42,007 bases of DNA from Candidatus Beckwithbacteria bacterium (GCA_012797845.1 JAAZOH010000039.1:1-42007), one strand, 5' to 3'; positions 1-9,028 are shown, counted from the first letter of the stretch. Notes: generated from the sequence alone by a model not told the origin. Numbers and translations: made by a program.

Positions 1-270
1 CTGAGGCACTCGGCAACACATGTTTTTCATCGGACAAAACCGAACTTGGGAAATTTCTCTAATGGCTGAGATTTTTTTCCAGATATTGGAAAACAACCTG
101 AAAAAGATTCAGGAAAAGCTCTTATTTATTTTTTAAAAAGTGCTTGTGGTTGTTGGGTGTCTCGGTTTTGATTTTTTAAAAACGTATTTTTAAAAAACAG
201 GAAATAGAAAACTTGGTAACAAAAAAGAACCTTGGTAGAATATTTAAATTATTAAAATGCAAAATATGAT
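1..270. other. Left-edge region without a confident gene
   Basis: No gene can be supported here. Reading frame 3 on the plus strand is open from the edge for about 19 codons to a TAA at 60-62 and could be the tail of a gene lying outside the window, but it is too short to identify. Two hairpins follow: TTTTCCA (75-81) pairs with TGGAAAA (87-93), and CCTGAA (97-102) pairs with TTCAGG (108-113). A T-rich tract follows at about 119-136. Together these could end transcription of an upstream gene. Confidence 0.3.
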
Positions 271-423
271 ATGTCGCAAGCTAAAGAAAGTGATGCCTTA
301 AGTAGTTTGGATTTTTGGACAGATGTAAACCCTAGTTCTGCGGGACAAACCCCTGATTGGTACATAGAGGCGCGAAGAACTCAGGATTTACAGGATGCAC
401 AGCAAACAAGCGATGCAAGCTAA
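271..423 (+). CDS. Small acidic hypothetical protein (50 aa)
   Basis: An ATG-to-TAA frame of 50 codons, polar and acidic, with no membrane segment or Cys. I do not recognise it. It starts MSQAKESDALSS and contains a DFWTDVNPSS stretch. It converges with the phosphohexomutase gene, which ends 21 bases away on the other strand. AT-rich, TAGAAT-like promoter sequence lies about 30 bases upstream; there is no clear Shine-Dalgarno site, which is common in this window. The even, protein-like composition supports a real gene, but it could be a chance frame. Confidence 0.4.
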   Translation: MSQAKESDALSSLDFWTDVNPSSAGQTPDWYIEARRTQDLQDAQQTSDAS

Positions 424-444
424 GGCTATAAAAACATCTGCATA

Positions 445-1866
445 TTAATCCAAGGCATCAGTATTGACACCACTGGCAAAGTCAATCTCTTTGTATCTTT
501 GTAAAATTTTCTTTATTTCTACTTTGAGTTTGTCATATTCAGTCTGTTCTTTAGCTTCGAATTTGACGGTAATATAAGGCCCATTTTGCGAGGCTCTAAC
601 GATAATCATGGCAGTTTTAGTATCAGCCCGAATACCGTCAATGCTGACATACGAAGCTTGAGGCATTAATTTTTTAACCTCATCTGTGATTTCATTAGCA
701 ATAAGCTCAAACTTGCGATCATCAGGGCAGCCAAATTTGATTTCCGGACTGGAAATATATTTGGGTAAACTATCAACCGCTTCAGCTAAAGTCTGGTTGG
801 TATTAGCTAGATAGGATAATAAACGTAAGCTGGCAACTGCACCATCATCATGGCCCATAAAATTATCCATGAAGAAAAAGTGACCGGATAGTTCACCGCC
901 AAAAGGAGAGCGTTCTTCTTTGACTTTTGCTTTGATAAATGAGTGACCAGTTAGCCACATAACGGGTTTACCGCCAGCAGCTGTGATGACATCATCAACC
1001 TGTTTTGAACACAGAGTGTTGTAAATAATTGGACTGCCAGGTAAATGTTTGATCACGTCTTTGGCAAAAAGAGATACCAAATTGTCATTCCAAACCGTGC
1101 GGCCTTTATTGTCTACGATGCCTAAACGGTCACCATCAGCATCATAAGAAAAACCAGCGTCAGCTTTAGCTTTTAATATGCCCTCACTGAGTCGTTCCAG
1201 GTTTTCCCGCTCAGTCGGATCGGGGGTACCGCTAGGAAAATTCCCATCCAGCTTAGTATTTTGCTCAATGACGGTATGGCCTTGAGCTCGTAATAATTTA
1301 GGGATAAAAGCTCCGGGAGTGCTATTGCAAGTATCAACGACAATGGTATATTTTTTACTAACTGGAATTAGGTTTAGTAAATATTTTTCATAGGCCGGAT
1401 AGACATCATCCTGACGGACACTACCTTTTTGATCCCAGTCCTCAAATTCTTCTTCCTGAGCTAGTCTTCTAATTTCCTGAACTTCTTCTCCGATTAGGGT
1501 ATCTGAATAGCCCACTCCCAATTTAAAACCGTTGTATTCTTTGGGGTTATGAGAAGCTGTGACCATAATCCCAGCTTTACTCAGGTAGTGGTAGCTACTA
1601 AAGTAAATAATTTGCGATAAGGTCAGACCAATATCAATAACTTCAAAACCACAGTCAACTAGTTGTTTAATGGCAGTAGCATGAATTCTGGGTCCGCTTA
1701 AACGATTGTCATGACCAATAGTAACCCGACGGATTTGCCGCCTATACAAAAAAGTGGCATAAGCTTTCATGATTAGCTGGACATTTTCATCAGTTAGTTC
1801 TGTTTCGGCGATAGCCCTGATATCGTAGCCGCGGAAAATATGGGAAGGAACATTGTTTTTAGGCAT
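445..1866 (-). CDS. Phosphomannomutase/phosphoglucomutase (alpha-D-phosphohexomutase)
   Basis: Interconverts hexose 6-phosphate and 1-phosphate, probably mannose and/or glucose, in the cytoplasm. This feeds nucleotide-sugar synthesis together with galU at 27.5 kb. The phosphoserine loop TASHNPKEYNG is near residue 105, the Mg-binding DADGDR near residue 240, the sugar-binding GGELSGH loop near residue 325, and the phosphate-binding domain 4 sequence RADTKTAMIIVRASQNGP near the C-terminus. All four domains are present at normal length (473 aa). I chose the ATG at 1866; a TTG four codons upstream (1878) would give 477 aa but has no better ribosome site. Sequence alone cannot separate PMM from PGM specificity. 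holA lies upstream on the same strand, 70 bases away. Confidence 0.93.
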   Translation of the reverse strand: MPKNNVPSHIFRGYDIRAIAETELTDENVQLIMKAYATFLYRRQIRRVTIGHDNRLSGPRIHATAIKQLVDCGFEVIDIGLTLSQIIYFSSYHYLSKAGIMVTASHNPKEYNGFKLGVGYSDTLIGEEVQEIRRLAQEEEFEDWDQKGSVRQDDVYPAYEKYLLNLIPVSKKYTIVVDTCNSTPGAFIPKLLRAQGHTVIEQNTKLDGNFPSGTPDPTERENLERLSEGILKAKADAGFSYDADGDRLGIVDNKGRTVWNDNLVSLFAKDVIKHLPGSPIIYNTLCSKQVDDVITAAGGKPVMWLTGHSFIKAKVKEERSPFGGELSGHFFFMDNFMGHDDGAVASLRLLSYLANTNQTLAEAVDSLPKYISSPEIKFGCPDDRKFELIANEITDEVKKLMPQASYVSIDGIRADTKTAMIIVRASQNGPYITVKFEAKEQTEYDKLKVEIKKILQRYKEIDFASGVNTDALD

Positions 1867-1936
1867 ACATATTTCCAAACCAAACCCAGGGTCTATGAAA
1901 ATAGATCCTGAATCAAGTTTAGGATAATAACGTGTT

Positions 1937-2623
1937 TTACAGTTGTGCTAGCCAGATAGCTAAATGCCAAGCCAAAGGCATGATAGTTTGGCCAGTCTTA
2001 ATAGACTTATCAATCATGTAGAGTTTTCGATAACTTGTCAAGAGTTCGTCTTTGTTAAAGGCTTGCGCTTGTTTTTGCCATTTCCCTAGCATCCAAGGAG
2101 CGCCACTGACTTTTTCACCTTCAGCTAGTAAAAGTAACAGTCTAATTTGTCTCACAATCATAGCAAAAATAAACTCAGCTGGTTCATTGATAAGAGCAGT
2201 TTCTAGGGTTTGCAAGGCTTGAGATTTGGTTTGGGGAGTGATTTGTTCAACTAGTTTAAAAATAATAACTGGGGTTTTAAACTCCTTTACTTGAGTTTTG
2301 GCCGGTAAGTTGCGTTGCAAAATTTTGCCAATCGGTTTTTTTTCCCAAAAAATCAAACCATCATCAGCTTCATATTTTTTGAGCCAAGCAAAAATTCGTT
2401 CCAATTCAGCAGATTTAAGTCGGCTAAATAAATTTTCAATAATGACTAGTTTTTCGCCACCAAATAAAGAATTGGAAGTCAGATTTTGAATCAAGTCAGT
2501 TTGATCAAGTTTAGTGCCATCTAGCCAAATACGTTCGACTCCATTTTTTTTGGCTTGATCAGTTAAATTCTTGAGAAAATTGCGCGAAGCTAGTTGGTAG
2601 TCACCATGAAGCAGATAAATCAT
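1937..2623 (-). CDS. holA: DNA polymerase III delta subunit
   Basis: Clamp-loader delta subunit, which opens the sliding clamp. The N-terminus MIYLLHGDYQLA matches the family's start (a degenerate P-loop region); then SLFGGEKLVIIENL, the segment expected at the end of strand 2, and a C-terminal helical collar region with IVRQIRLLLLLAEGEK around residues 158-173. At 228 aa it is well short of the ~330 aa typical of well-studied bacteria, which I associate with reduced CPR versions. It sits between the phosphohexomutase and the secreted glycosidase, all on the minus strand. Identity rests on overall family pattern, since delta is poorly conserved. Confidence 0.82.
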   Translation of the reverse strand: MIYLLHGDYQLASRNFLKNLTDQAKKNGVERIWLDGTKLDQTDLIQNLTSNSLFGGEKLVIIENLFSRLKSAELERIFAWLKKYEADDGLIFWEKKPIGKILQRNLPAKTQVKEFKTPVIIFKLVEQITPQTKSQALQTLETALINEPAEFIFAMIVRQIRLLLLLAEGEKVSGAPWMLGKWQKQAQAFNKDELLTSYRKLYMIDKSIKTGQTIMPLAWHLAIWLAQL

Positions 2624-2665
2624 AGTAACAGCAGCATAGGAGAAAATTGAAGTTTTGGCAAGGAT

Positions 2666-3793
2666 TTAAAAGCCAAAGAGGCGATGAAGCTCAGCTTTAA
2701 ATTGTTCCTGAAAATCAGAAGAAGGGGACTCCGGGGGAACATAACTACTTTCTCCCAAAACTTTGGTAGTAGTTTTTTTAGCCTGATTACTGGTAGCTAG
2801 TTTGGGCTGACCGGCTGATTTTTTGATATCAAACAAAGCTTGGTATTGTGGTTTTGGTTTTTTATCTTTGTCTAAAAGTGAAAAAGGAGCAAAAGGGCCA
2901 TCACCGGCAAAAAGAGTAAAAGGGGTAACAGTAATAATTTCCTTCTTATCCCAGGTAGTGAGAAAGGCGCCTTTGAGATAATCAGCTACTACTTGGTCAC
3001 TAAGTTTTTCATTACTCCAACCGGTTTCAGTAATAAAAACTGGCAAGTTGGGAGCGCCTAAAGTTTTAATAAAATCAAGTTCATAATTAAAACTGTTAAT
3101 ACTTGATTCGTGATTATCAGTTGGCTTGCCGGAAAAACCCGGGTTTGGATAGCTGTGAGAGGCCCAGCCATCAAGTTTTTTAAAAACTTGCGGTTGAGAA
3201 AGGTACATGCGGTACAGGTAAGTTTTCCAATTCATGTGCTGACCATCAGTGGGAGCAGCCATGTCTAGGCCAGCTGCCATGACAAAAAAGTTTTGATTGC
3301 GTTTTTTAAAAGTCTCAATAGTTGAGCTTAAGACATCAGCATAATCACCAGGATTTACCTGACCACCCCATTCTGTAGCATGATTGGTTTCGTTGTAGAT
3401 AACGACATAACGGTTTTGAGTGGGCCAGTCTAAATCATTTAAAAAATTGGCAAAATCAATCTGGTCAAAAAAAGTCGGGTGAGACCAACCACCTCCCTCC
3501 ATAGTAGTGGCTAAACGGATGATGGGAATAATTTTCAGGTTTTTAGCCTTATGCATAAAATCATTCCATTTTTCGCGGTCTCGATCATCGGAGCGAATTG
3601 GAACGGTCACATAGCCCCAGGAACCACCATTGCTATTAACCAGTTTAGCTGCTTCTTCCAGTTCATCAGCATCAAAAATATGGACACCAAAACGGTTATT
3701 ACTAATATCTTGAGGGTTAGTAATGGCAAAAACCTGATTAGTAAAAAAAATAGTCAATAATGCTACAATAACAATATATTTAAAAATATTCAT
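2666..3793 (-). CDS. Secreted clan GH-A glycoside hydrolase-like protein
   Basis: Probable extracytoplasmic glycosidase with a TIM-barrel fold. Residues 1-23 form a signal peptide or anchor (hydrophobic, ending VFA). The clan GH-A signatures are visible: the likely acid/base Glu135 in VIYNETNH after strand 4 and the likely nucleophile Glu256 in VFITETGWS after strand 7, with HSYPNP between. After about residue 320 the chain becomes a low-complexity Lys/Thr/Ser/Pro tail ending in a short helix, perhaps for wall attachment. The substrate is unknown. The start ATG is followed directly by the signal peptide. Catalytic residues look intact, so it is probably active. Confidence 0.8.
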   Translation of the reverse strand: MNIFKYIVIVALLTIFFTNQVFAITNPQDISNNRFGVHIFDADELEEAAKLVNSNGGSWGYVTVPIRSDDRDREKWNDFMHKAKNLKIIPIIRLATTMEGGGWSHPTFFDQIDFANFLNDLDWPTQNRYVVIYNETNHATEWGGQVNPGDYADVLSSTIETFKKRNQNFFVMAAGLDMAAPTDGQHMNWKTYLYRMYLSQPQVFKKLDGWASHSYPNPGFSGKPTDNHESSINSFNYELDFIKTLGAPNLPVFITETGWSNEKLSDQVVADYLKGAFLTTWDKKEIITVTPFTLFAGDGPFAPFSLLDKDKKPKPQYQALFDIKKSAGQPKLATSNQAKKTTTKVLGESSYVPPESPSSDFQEQFKAELHRLFGF

Positions 3794-3824
3794 ATCTCTA
3801 TTGTAGCAGGGAAAGGCAAGTAAA

Positions 3825-4127
3825 ATGAAAGAACAGATTGGTGAATTTGATAGAAACTTTATTTTCAGAACAGCTGTTAGAGAAATTGTTAACAGGCAAA
3901 TTTTTGCTGGTTATGTTGATTGTGTAACTTTGTTACAGATGCTTGATGAGGGAAATAATGAAGAGCAAGAAAAAAAAGAAAGTATAAGAAGGGAGTTGGT
4001 AAATTACCTTGATTGGATTGATCCATTAAAAGAAGCCTTGTTAAAATCAGCTGACTTTTGGCAGTTTTATGGAGAGCATATAAATGAAATCTTAGCCCAA
4101 GAACTTGATATAGAAAAAGCAGCCTAA
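3825..4127 (+). CDS. Hypothetical acidic helical protein (100 aa)
   Basis: Not recognised. The 100-residue chain is predicted helical and acidic, with no membrane segment; features include [19 protein letters not shown] near the N-terminus and a Trp-containing [24 protein letters not shown] segment (in two parts) near the C-terminus. A purine-rich GGGAAAGG lies about 10 bases upstream of the ATG, and a TATTGT-like box lies near 3800. It is divergent from the glycosidase gene, and its stop overlaps the last 4 bases of convergent ruvB, which favours a genuine, tightly fitted gene. Confidence 0.7.
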   Translation: MKEQIGEFDRNFIFRTAVREIVNRQIFAGYVDCVTLLQMLDEGNNEEQEKKESIRRELVNYLDWIDPLKEALLKSADFWQFYGEHINEILAQELDIEKAA

Positions 4128-5116
4128 GAATTCTGCTTGATTCCTAAATATTCAAAAGCCTTTTTAGTAGCCACTCGGCCTTGGCGAGTCCGTTTGACCA
4201 TGCCCAACTGCATCAGATAGGGTTCAGCTACTTCTTCGATAGAAGCAGCATCATCAGCCATAGTGGTAGCTAGAGTTTCCAGACCCACTGGACCGCCGCT
4301 ATATTTTTGGCATAGGGTTTGTAAATAAATCCGGTCAGAGTGATCAAGACCCAAATCGTCTATTTCTAAAACCTGTAAAGCTTTATCTAGGATAGCTAAG
4401 TCAATTGTTTTCAAGCCATCAACTTGAGCAAAATCCCGAACCCGTTTTAAAAGCCGATTAGCGATTCTAGGAGTTTGCCGGGCTCTTTTAGCTAACTCCC
4501 TAGCTGCAGCTTCATCAATAGCCAGTTTTAAAATCGAGGCTGAGCGGCTAATAATTTTGCGCAAATCGGTCTCATCATAAAACTGCAGTTTATACACAGC
4601 TCCAAAGCGGTCTCGTAAGGGAGAGGCAATCGCGCCAATCCGAGTCGTAGCGCCAATAATGGTAAAGTGAGGCAGGTCAAGTCGCAACGTCCTGGCAGCT
4701 GGACCTTTGCCAACTACGATATCTAAACAAAAATCTTCCATGGCTGGATAAAGAGTTTCTTCCACGGTTTTATTAAGTCGGTGGATTTCATCGATAAATA
4801 AAATGTCGCCTTCTTGGAGGTTAGTCAAAATGGCAGCTAGATCACCTGATTTTTCGATAGCTGGTCCGGAAGTAATTCTGATTGAAACTCCCATTTCTGA
4901 AGCGATCACGTTAGCCAGAGTAGTTTTTCCCAATCCGGGTGGGCCGTAAAAAAGAGTGTGATCAATGGGTTCGCCACGTTTTTGAGAAGCAGCAATTAAA
5001 ACTTCCAAATTTTTTTTAATCTGATTTTGACCAGTAAAGTCAGAAAGACGCTTAGGTCTTAATGTGTCTAATAATGGCTCGGTTGATGCTTGAGGTTTAG
5101 TCTGTTTTTTTGGCAA
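4124..5116 (-). CDS. ruvB: Holliday junction branch migration DNA helicase RuvB
   Basis: Hexameric AAA+ motor that drives branch migration with RuvA; RuvC then resolves the junction. Seen: [12 protein letters not shown] at the N-terminus, Walker [10 protein letters not shown] (about 59-67), Walker B/DEIH box in [10 protein letters not shown] (about 105-114), sensor 1 GATTR (about 156-160), and the winged-helix C-terminal [10 protein letters not shown]. Length 330 aa is normal. The only plausible start is a TTG at 5116, since no ATG or GTG precedes the conserved N-terminus and an in-frame stop lies six codons upstream. No Shine-Dalgarno site precedes it; instead there is an AT-rich heptamer repeat array. 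It lies just downstream of ruvA. Confidence 0.97.
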   Translation of the reverse strand: MPKKQTKPQASTEPLLDTLRPKRLSDFTGQNQIKKNLEVLIAASQKRGEPIDHTLFYGPPGLGKTTLANVIASEMGVSIRITSGPAIEKSGDLAAILTNLQEGDILFIDEIHRLNKTVEETLYPAMEDFCLDIVVGKGPAARTLRLDLPHFTIIGATTRIGAIASPLRDRFGAVYKLQFYDETDLRKIISRSASILKLAIDEAAARELAKRARQTPRIANRLLKRVRDFAQVDGLKTIDLAILDKALQVLEIDDLGLDHSDRIYLQTLCQKYSGGPVGLETLATTMADDAASIEEVAEPYLMQLGMVKRTRQGRVATKKAFEYLGIKQNS

Positions 5117-5173
5117 GCTAAAAGCTAAAAGCTAAAAGCTAAAAGTTTTTACTTTTTACTTTTTACTTTTTAG
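5117..5173. repeat. Heptamer tandem repeat array between ruvA and ruvB
   Basis: The whole 57-bp ruvA-ruvB spacer is repeat. GCTAAAA occurs four times (5117-5144), then GTTTTT, then ACTTTTT three times (5151-5171). The two halves are imperfectly complementary, so the mRNA could fold into a long A-U-rich hairpin just before the TTG start of ruvB. Copy number is likely to vary by slippage. Confidence 0.9.
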
Positions 5174-5746
5174 TCACTTTCCCAATGTTTGTAAGGCTAG
5201 CTTTATTTGTTGTGACTCGGGGAGAGTAGTATCAATTTCTTTTAAAACTTTAATAATATCCCGCTTTAAAAAGCCAAAGCTTTGCAAGGCCATAATAACG
5301 TCTTCGGAAAATGAAGCCTCCTCTTGTTTTAAATCTAATTCTTGGGTGCTACCAATTTTGTTTTTTAGCTCAATAATGATTTTTTGAGCATTCTTTTTGC
5401 CTAGACCTTTAATAGTTGTGAAAAAATTCAAATCGGCCTGAATAATAGCTGTTCTGATTTGTTCAACATTACCTGCCGAAAGAATTGATAAAGCAATTTT
5501 GGGGCCCACGCCAGAAACCTCAATAATGGCCATAAAGATAGCTTTTTCTTCTTGCAAACTGAAACCATATAATTTGAGTTGATCTTCCCGAACGTGAGTG
5601 TAGACAAATAGTTCTAGCTCTTGATCCGCCTGGGTGCTTTGAATAATTTGACTAGGGCAAGTGAGTTCATAACCAACGGAATTGACATTAAGAATTAGTG
5701 TTTGAATTGACTTGGTAAGTATCTGACCTTTAAGATAGCCAATCAT
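5174..5746 (-). CDS. ruvA: Holliday junction branch migration protein RuvA
   Basis: Tetrameric junction-binding partner of RuvB. The OB-fold N-terminus MIGYLKGQI is clear. The two helix-hairpin-helix motifs are in SGVGPKIALSIL (about 79-90) and IKGLGKKNAQKI (about 113-124). The acidic pin, usually EED or similar, lies near HVREDQLKLYG. The C-terminal domain III (about 145-190) follows a short linker and would contact RuvB. Length 190 aa is normal. The stop is TGA. It is the first gene of ruvA-ruvB and is divergent from the glycosyltransferase at 5783, leaving only 36 bp for both promoters. Confidence 0.96.
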   Translation of the reverse strand: MIGYLKGQILTKSIQTLILNVNSVGYELTCPSQIIQSTQADQELELFVYTHVREDQLKLYGFSLQEEKAIFMAIIEVSGVGPKIALSILSAGNVEQIRTAIIQADLNFFTTIKGLGKKNAQKIIIELKNKIGSTQELDLKQEEASFSEDVIMALQSFGFLKRDIIKVLKEIDTTLPESQQIKLALQTLGK

Positions 5747-5782
5747 ATATTACCACTATACAAGAAGATTTTTAAAAGTAAA

Positions 5783-7435
5783 ATGTTTAAATCGTGGTGT
5801 GATACTATGATGATACGCATGAAAGATCGAGAAAACCTCTCATTACTTAAAAAATATTTAGACTGGATAATAGTGGGGTTAATTGTAGTCGCAGCTTACT
5901 TTTTACTTTCACCTCAAATCACTAAACCTTTTTATGGGCACCATGATTTTAATAGTAATATCTGGACGTTGATTGCCAAGAATAATCTTAAAGATGGTTT
6001 ATTTTGTACCAAATTTGCTCAGAGCACAGCTTATTGGCCGGTGCAAAATTGCCAACACCGCTTTTATATGAATACGCCCTCATTGATGTCTTGGGTGGTA
6101 ACTGGTTTTTATGCTTTGTTTGGTTTGGGTGAGTGGGTGGGCCGTTTACCTTTTGCCCTGCTTTCAACAGCTACAGCAATTTTGCTTTATTTTTTGGTGA
6201 AAAGACTGTATTCGTGGCGAGAAGGGGTTGGGGCTAGTTTTTTTATGATGGCAACACCAATGTTTCGCTATTTTGGCAAACTCATGACTCATGATGTGAT
6301 TGCTTTGTTTGGTACTATTTTAGCTTTGTATTTATTTGTTTTATGGTTACAAAAGTCTAAAAATATATACCTTTATGCTTTATGGGCCACAGCTTTTTTG
6401 CTTGGTCTCACAGCTTGGATGGCTTACCCATTTTTTCTAGTATTGGCGGTATATACATTTATTGTTTATCGAAAAAAGTTTTTTTCAGTTTTACCAACCA
6501 TCTTTATTTTAATTGCTACTTTTATAGCTCATCAGGTTCATATTAGATTGGCAGAAGGAGTTTGGAAAGCTGGGGAACTTTTCCAGCAATTTGCAGTCCG
6601 GACCAATTTAAGCTCAATTGTTGTGGTTTCTGAGGCCAAACAAGCTACGGCTGTATCTTTTTCTTTAAATCAATTTGTAGCACGGATTTTTGAATGGCTT
6701 AACAAGCTTTATACGTTGCCATTAGTTTTACTGGCATTAGCCTTTGGCTGCTTACTTATTTACAAACTATATAAAAAACAAAAGATTGGTTTTGCTGAGC
6801 AAATCATAGCTGTATTTGGCATTTTTGGTTTGATAAATATTTTGGTTTTTAGTGAATATGTGTATATTCATGATTTTTTGACTATCTATTTGGCGCCTTT
6901 TTTAGCTATGACCGCTGTTTATGGTTTGCAAAAACTTGCACAATATGCTGATATTGGCGCTGTCGAACAATGCATTATCGCTGTTTTTGGAATAATTGCC
7001 GTCTTCTTTTTAGGTAATTCGTACGCTCGAACCCTGCTTAACTCCAATCAAAATGAAGGTTTTTATTACCTGTCTTATATTATCCGCGACCAAGGTTTAG
7101 ATAAAGCCTATTTGATTGAATCCAAAACCTATAGTGACCGCTATCCGATTTTATGGAATTATGATTATGGAGTTCGGCAGCTAGCCGGCCGTTATGATAA
7201 TTTGGCAAGTTTTAAAAAAGATCAGCAAAACATCGAAAAAGAATTTGACTCTCTTATTTTTTCTTATAACGAGGAAATGGACCCTGCCTTGGTTAAATAT
7301 TTGGAAAAAACATACAATCGGGAGACTGCCAACATTTTGATTAGTAAGACTTTTCAACAAGAGAAACGGGTAATTTACTTTTTATATGATCTTCATAGTC
7401 AAAATACAAAAAATGAGCTAAGCTATGGATTTTAA
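5783..7435 (+). CDS. GT-C fold membrane glycosyltransferase (ArnT/PMT-like)
   Basis: Probable integral-membrane transferase moving a sugar from a polyprenyl-phosphate carrier onto a surface acceptor. It has about 11 hydrophobic segments from residue 27 onward. The first extracytoplasmic loop carries the acidic/His motif FYGHHDFNSN near residues 50-59, in the position where GT-C enzymes hold the catalytic Asp. A soluble C-terminal part (about 425-550) follows the last membrane helix. I kept the ATG at 5783, but ATGs at 5807 and 5819 are possible starts because the first 12 residues are not typical. Its last 11 bases overlap the next gene, a second GT-C protein, so the two are probably translated together. 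Confidence 0.8.
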   Translation: MFKSWCDTMMIRMKDRENLSLLKKYLDWIIVGLIVVAAYFLLSPQITKPFYGHHDFNSNIWTLIAKNNLKDGLFCTKFAQSTAYWPVQNCQHRFYMNTPSLMSWVVTGFYALFGLGEWVGRLPFALLSTATAILLYFLVKRLYSWREGVGASFFMMATPMFRYFGKLMTHDVIALFGTILALYLFVLWLQKSKNIYLYALWATAFLLGLTAWMAYPFFLVLAVYTFIVYRKKFFSVLPTIFILIATFIAHQVHIRLAEGVWKAGELFQQFAVRTNLSSIVVVSEAKQATAVSFSLNQFVARIFEWLNKLYTLPLVLLALAFGCLLIYKLYKKQKIGFAEQIIAVFGIFGLINILVFSEYVYIHDFLTIYLAPFLAMTAVYGLQKLAQYADIGAVEQCIIAVFGIIAVFFLGNSYARTLLNSNQNEGFYYLSYIIRDQGLDKAYLIESKTYSDRYPILWNYDYGVRQLAGRYDNLASFKKDQQNIEKEFDSLIFSYNEEMDPALVKYLEKTYNRETANILISKTFQQEKRVIYFLYDLHSQNTKNELSYGF

Positions 7436-7781
7436 AGTTATGCCAACCATGTCCTTTGGTAAATATCTTCTTTTGGTGGTTCTTTGTCTTGCAACTTTCT
7501 TACTTTCTTACCGCTTGCTGCAAATCAGAAGTCATTCTATGCATTTTGTTGACGAAGAAGATCATATGGTGTTTGCCAGCTATATGAATCAGGGTTATCG
7601 TTTGTACACTAATCTGTCATCAAATCATCAACCTCTTGTTTATGTCTTATCTCAATATACGCAAAAACTGCACCCTCCAGAAAATCTCCTAATGTTGATT
7701 AAAGGCCAACGTCAGGCAGTGTTTCTTTATAGTTTGGTTTGGTTGCTGGTATTTATTACATTTTTCCAGCTTAAAGGATGA
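7425..7781 (+). CDS. GT-C membrane glycosyltransferase, N-terminal part before in-frame TGA
   Basis: Residues 1-118 of a second GT-C type transferase. One membrane helix (about 11-28) is followed by the loop FVDEEDHMVFASYMNQG, whose acidic pair sits where the catalytic Asp of GT-C enzymes is expected, and then by NHQPLVY. Translation stops at TGA 7779-7781. The same frame then continues open without any other stop to 8963, giving a 513-codon unit in total, so this is the front half of a gene interrupted by one nonsense codon. A TGG to TGA change would explain it. The start overlaps the upstream transferase gene by 11 bases. Confidence 0.7.
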   Translation: MDFKVMPTMSFGKYLLLVVLCLATFLLSYRLLQIRSHSMHFVDEEDHMVFASYMNQGYRLYTNLSSNHQPLVYVLSQYTQKLHPPENLLMLIKGQRQAVFLYSLVWLLVFITFFQLKG

Positions 7782-7832
7782 TTACTTTGTTTTTTCTTAG
7801 AAGCTTTTAAATACCTGTATTTAGGTAATTTA

Positions 7833-8963
7833 ATGTTGGCTGAAAGTTTAGCTGTGTATCCACTGGCTTTTATTGCAATGATTGGCTTGCAATACTTATT
7901 TAATCAAAAGCCACCTTCGGTCGCTGCCAGTATTGTGGTTAGCTTGAGTAGTTTTTTAGTTTTTTTTACCCTAGTGCCGCTTTGGCCGCTTTTAGCAGTA
8001 TTGCTGCTTACTCTTATTTTTTCGCTTAAAAAACCAGGCAAAATGATCTATTTACTAGTTCCGGGAGTTTTAGCTACCTTATTACTTTTTCTATTTATTT
8101 CACCTATAGATTGGTATCGGGAAACAGTTTTTAACAATATTGTCTATGCGATTCCAGAACTGAACGAAGTTAAAGGTTTGTCTGACTGGTTGGGCTTGGC
8201 GCTTTTTCCTTTTTTAGCTCCTTTTCAGGGCTTGAAAATCAATACCTTATTTATGAGCTATTTACTATCTGGGATAGTCTTGGCCACTGTTTTATTGGTA
8301 AGTAAAGATAAGAAAAATTTCAGTAAAGCAATTTTTGTTTTTTTCTGGCTTTTTTTGGCTAATACCCGTAGTACTAATGTTTCAGGAACTTTTTATGATG
8401 GTTTTCATCTTTTACCTTGGTTGGGGCTAATGATTGCAGTTTTTATTTTTATGCTTAGTAAAGCTTTAACAATTACATTCCGATTTGCCAAAGTAGTAAG
8501 CGCTGTTTTTTTAGTGCTTGGCCTATCGTTGCTTATCAATCCCCAAATGCCAATATATTGGCGATCTGATCCAGCTTATGAATACTATGTGAATTACTCT
8601 AACTTTGAGGATATCAATTTTGCTATTGCCCAATTTGCTAAAAAAAGTGATCGCCTGGCGGTTTTTACCAATGAATCGCTGATATACTGGCAGGCTGGGG
8701 TCAAACCAGCTACCAGACAAATTGTGTACTATGCCTGGGAAGAAAAAGTTCCTGACCTTAAAAAAGATCAAGATATCTTACTTTCAAGTCAGTTGCCAGA
8801 AATTATCTATGGTAGTAATCACCAGGATCTTTTAAAAAAGAGGTATCAAAATGTCTTAAAAAACGGGAATCCAACTGAACTTTTTGTGCTAAGTAAGCGA
8901 GCTGCTATGATTAATAAAAAGGAAAAAGAAGCTTTGGCTACGAGAGGTTTTAGTTTGAACTAG
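7833..8963 (+). CDS. GT-C membrane glycosyltransferase, C-terminal part after in-frame TGA
   Basis: The continuation, in the same frame, of the gene starting at 7425. The frame is actually open from 7782 (reading LLCFFLEAFKYLYLGN), and the ATG at 7833 is merely the first Met after the stop; it has no ribosome site of its own. About 7-8 membrane helices are followed by a soluble C-terminal segment from about residue 235 on, rich in aromatic residues. The absence of any further stop or frameshift over 376 codons argues that the lesion is very recent, is read through, or is a sequencing error. Function as for the upstream GT-C gene. Confidence 0.7.
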   Translation: MLAESLAVYPLAFIAMIGLQYLFNQKPPSVAASIVVSLSSFLVFFTLVPLWPLLAVLLLTLIFSLKKPGKMIYLLVPGVLATLLLFLFISPIDWYRETVFNNIVYAIPELNEVKGLSDWLGLALFPFLAPFQGLKINTLFMSYLLSGIVLATVLLVSKDKKNFSKAIFVFFWLFLANTRSTNVSGTFYDGFHLLPWLGLMIAVFIFMLSKALTITFRFAKVVSAVFLVLGLSLLINPQMPIYWRSDPAYEYYVNYSNFEDINFAIAQFAKKSDRLAVFTNESLIYWQAGVKPATRQIVYYAWEEKVPDLKKDQDILLSSQLPEIIYGSNHQDLLKKRYQNVLKNGNPTELFVLSKRAAMINKKEKEALATRGFSLN

Positions 8964-9028
8964 GTTTTTCCATTTTTAAATAAAGTCACTATATATTTTA
9001 AAGTAATACATAATTAGGAAGAATTTTC

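Noticed and set aside
1-62. C-terminal remnant of a gene at the left edge
   Set aside because: Only about 19 open codons with no recognisable motif; kept only as a remark in the region description.
5117-5173. Heptamer repeats as a CRISPR-like array
   Set aside because: Units are contiguous without spacers and very short, with no cas gene in the window.
7425-8963. TGA reassigned as Trp or Gly (as in some CPR lineages)
   Set aside because: TGA ends ruvA, galU, the 35418 methyltransferase and the 19830 gene at sensible places, Trp is coded by TGG everywhere, and only this gene has an internal TGA.
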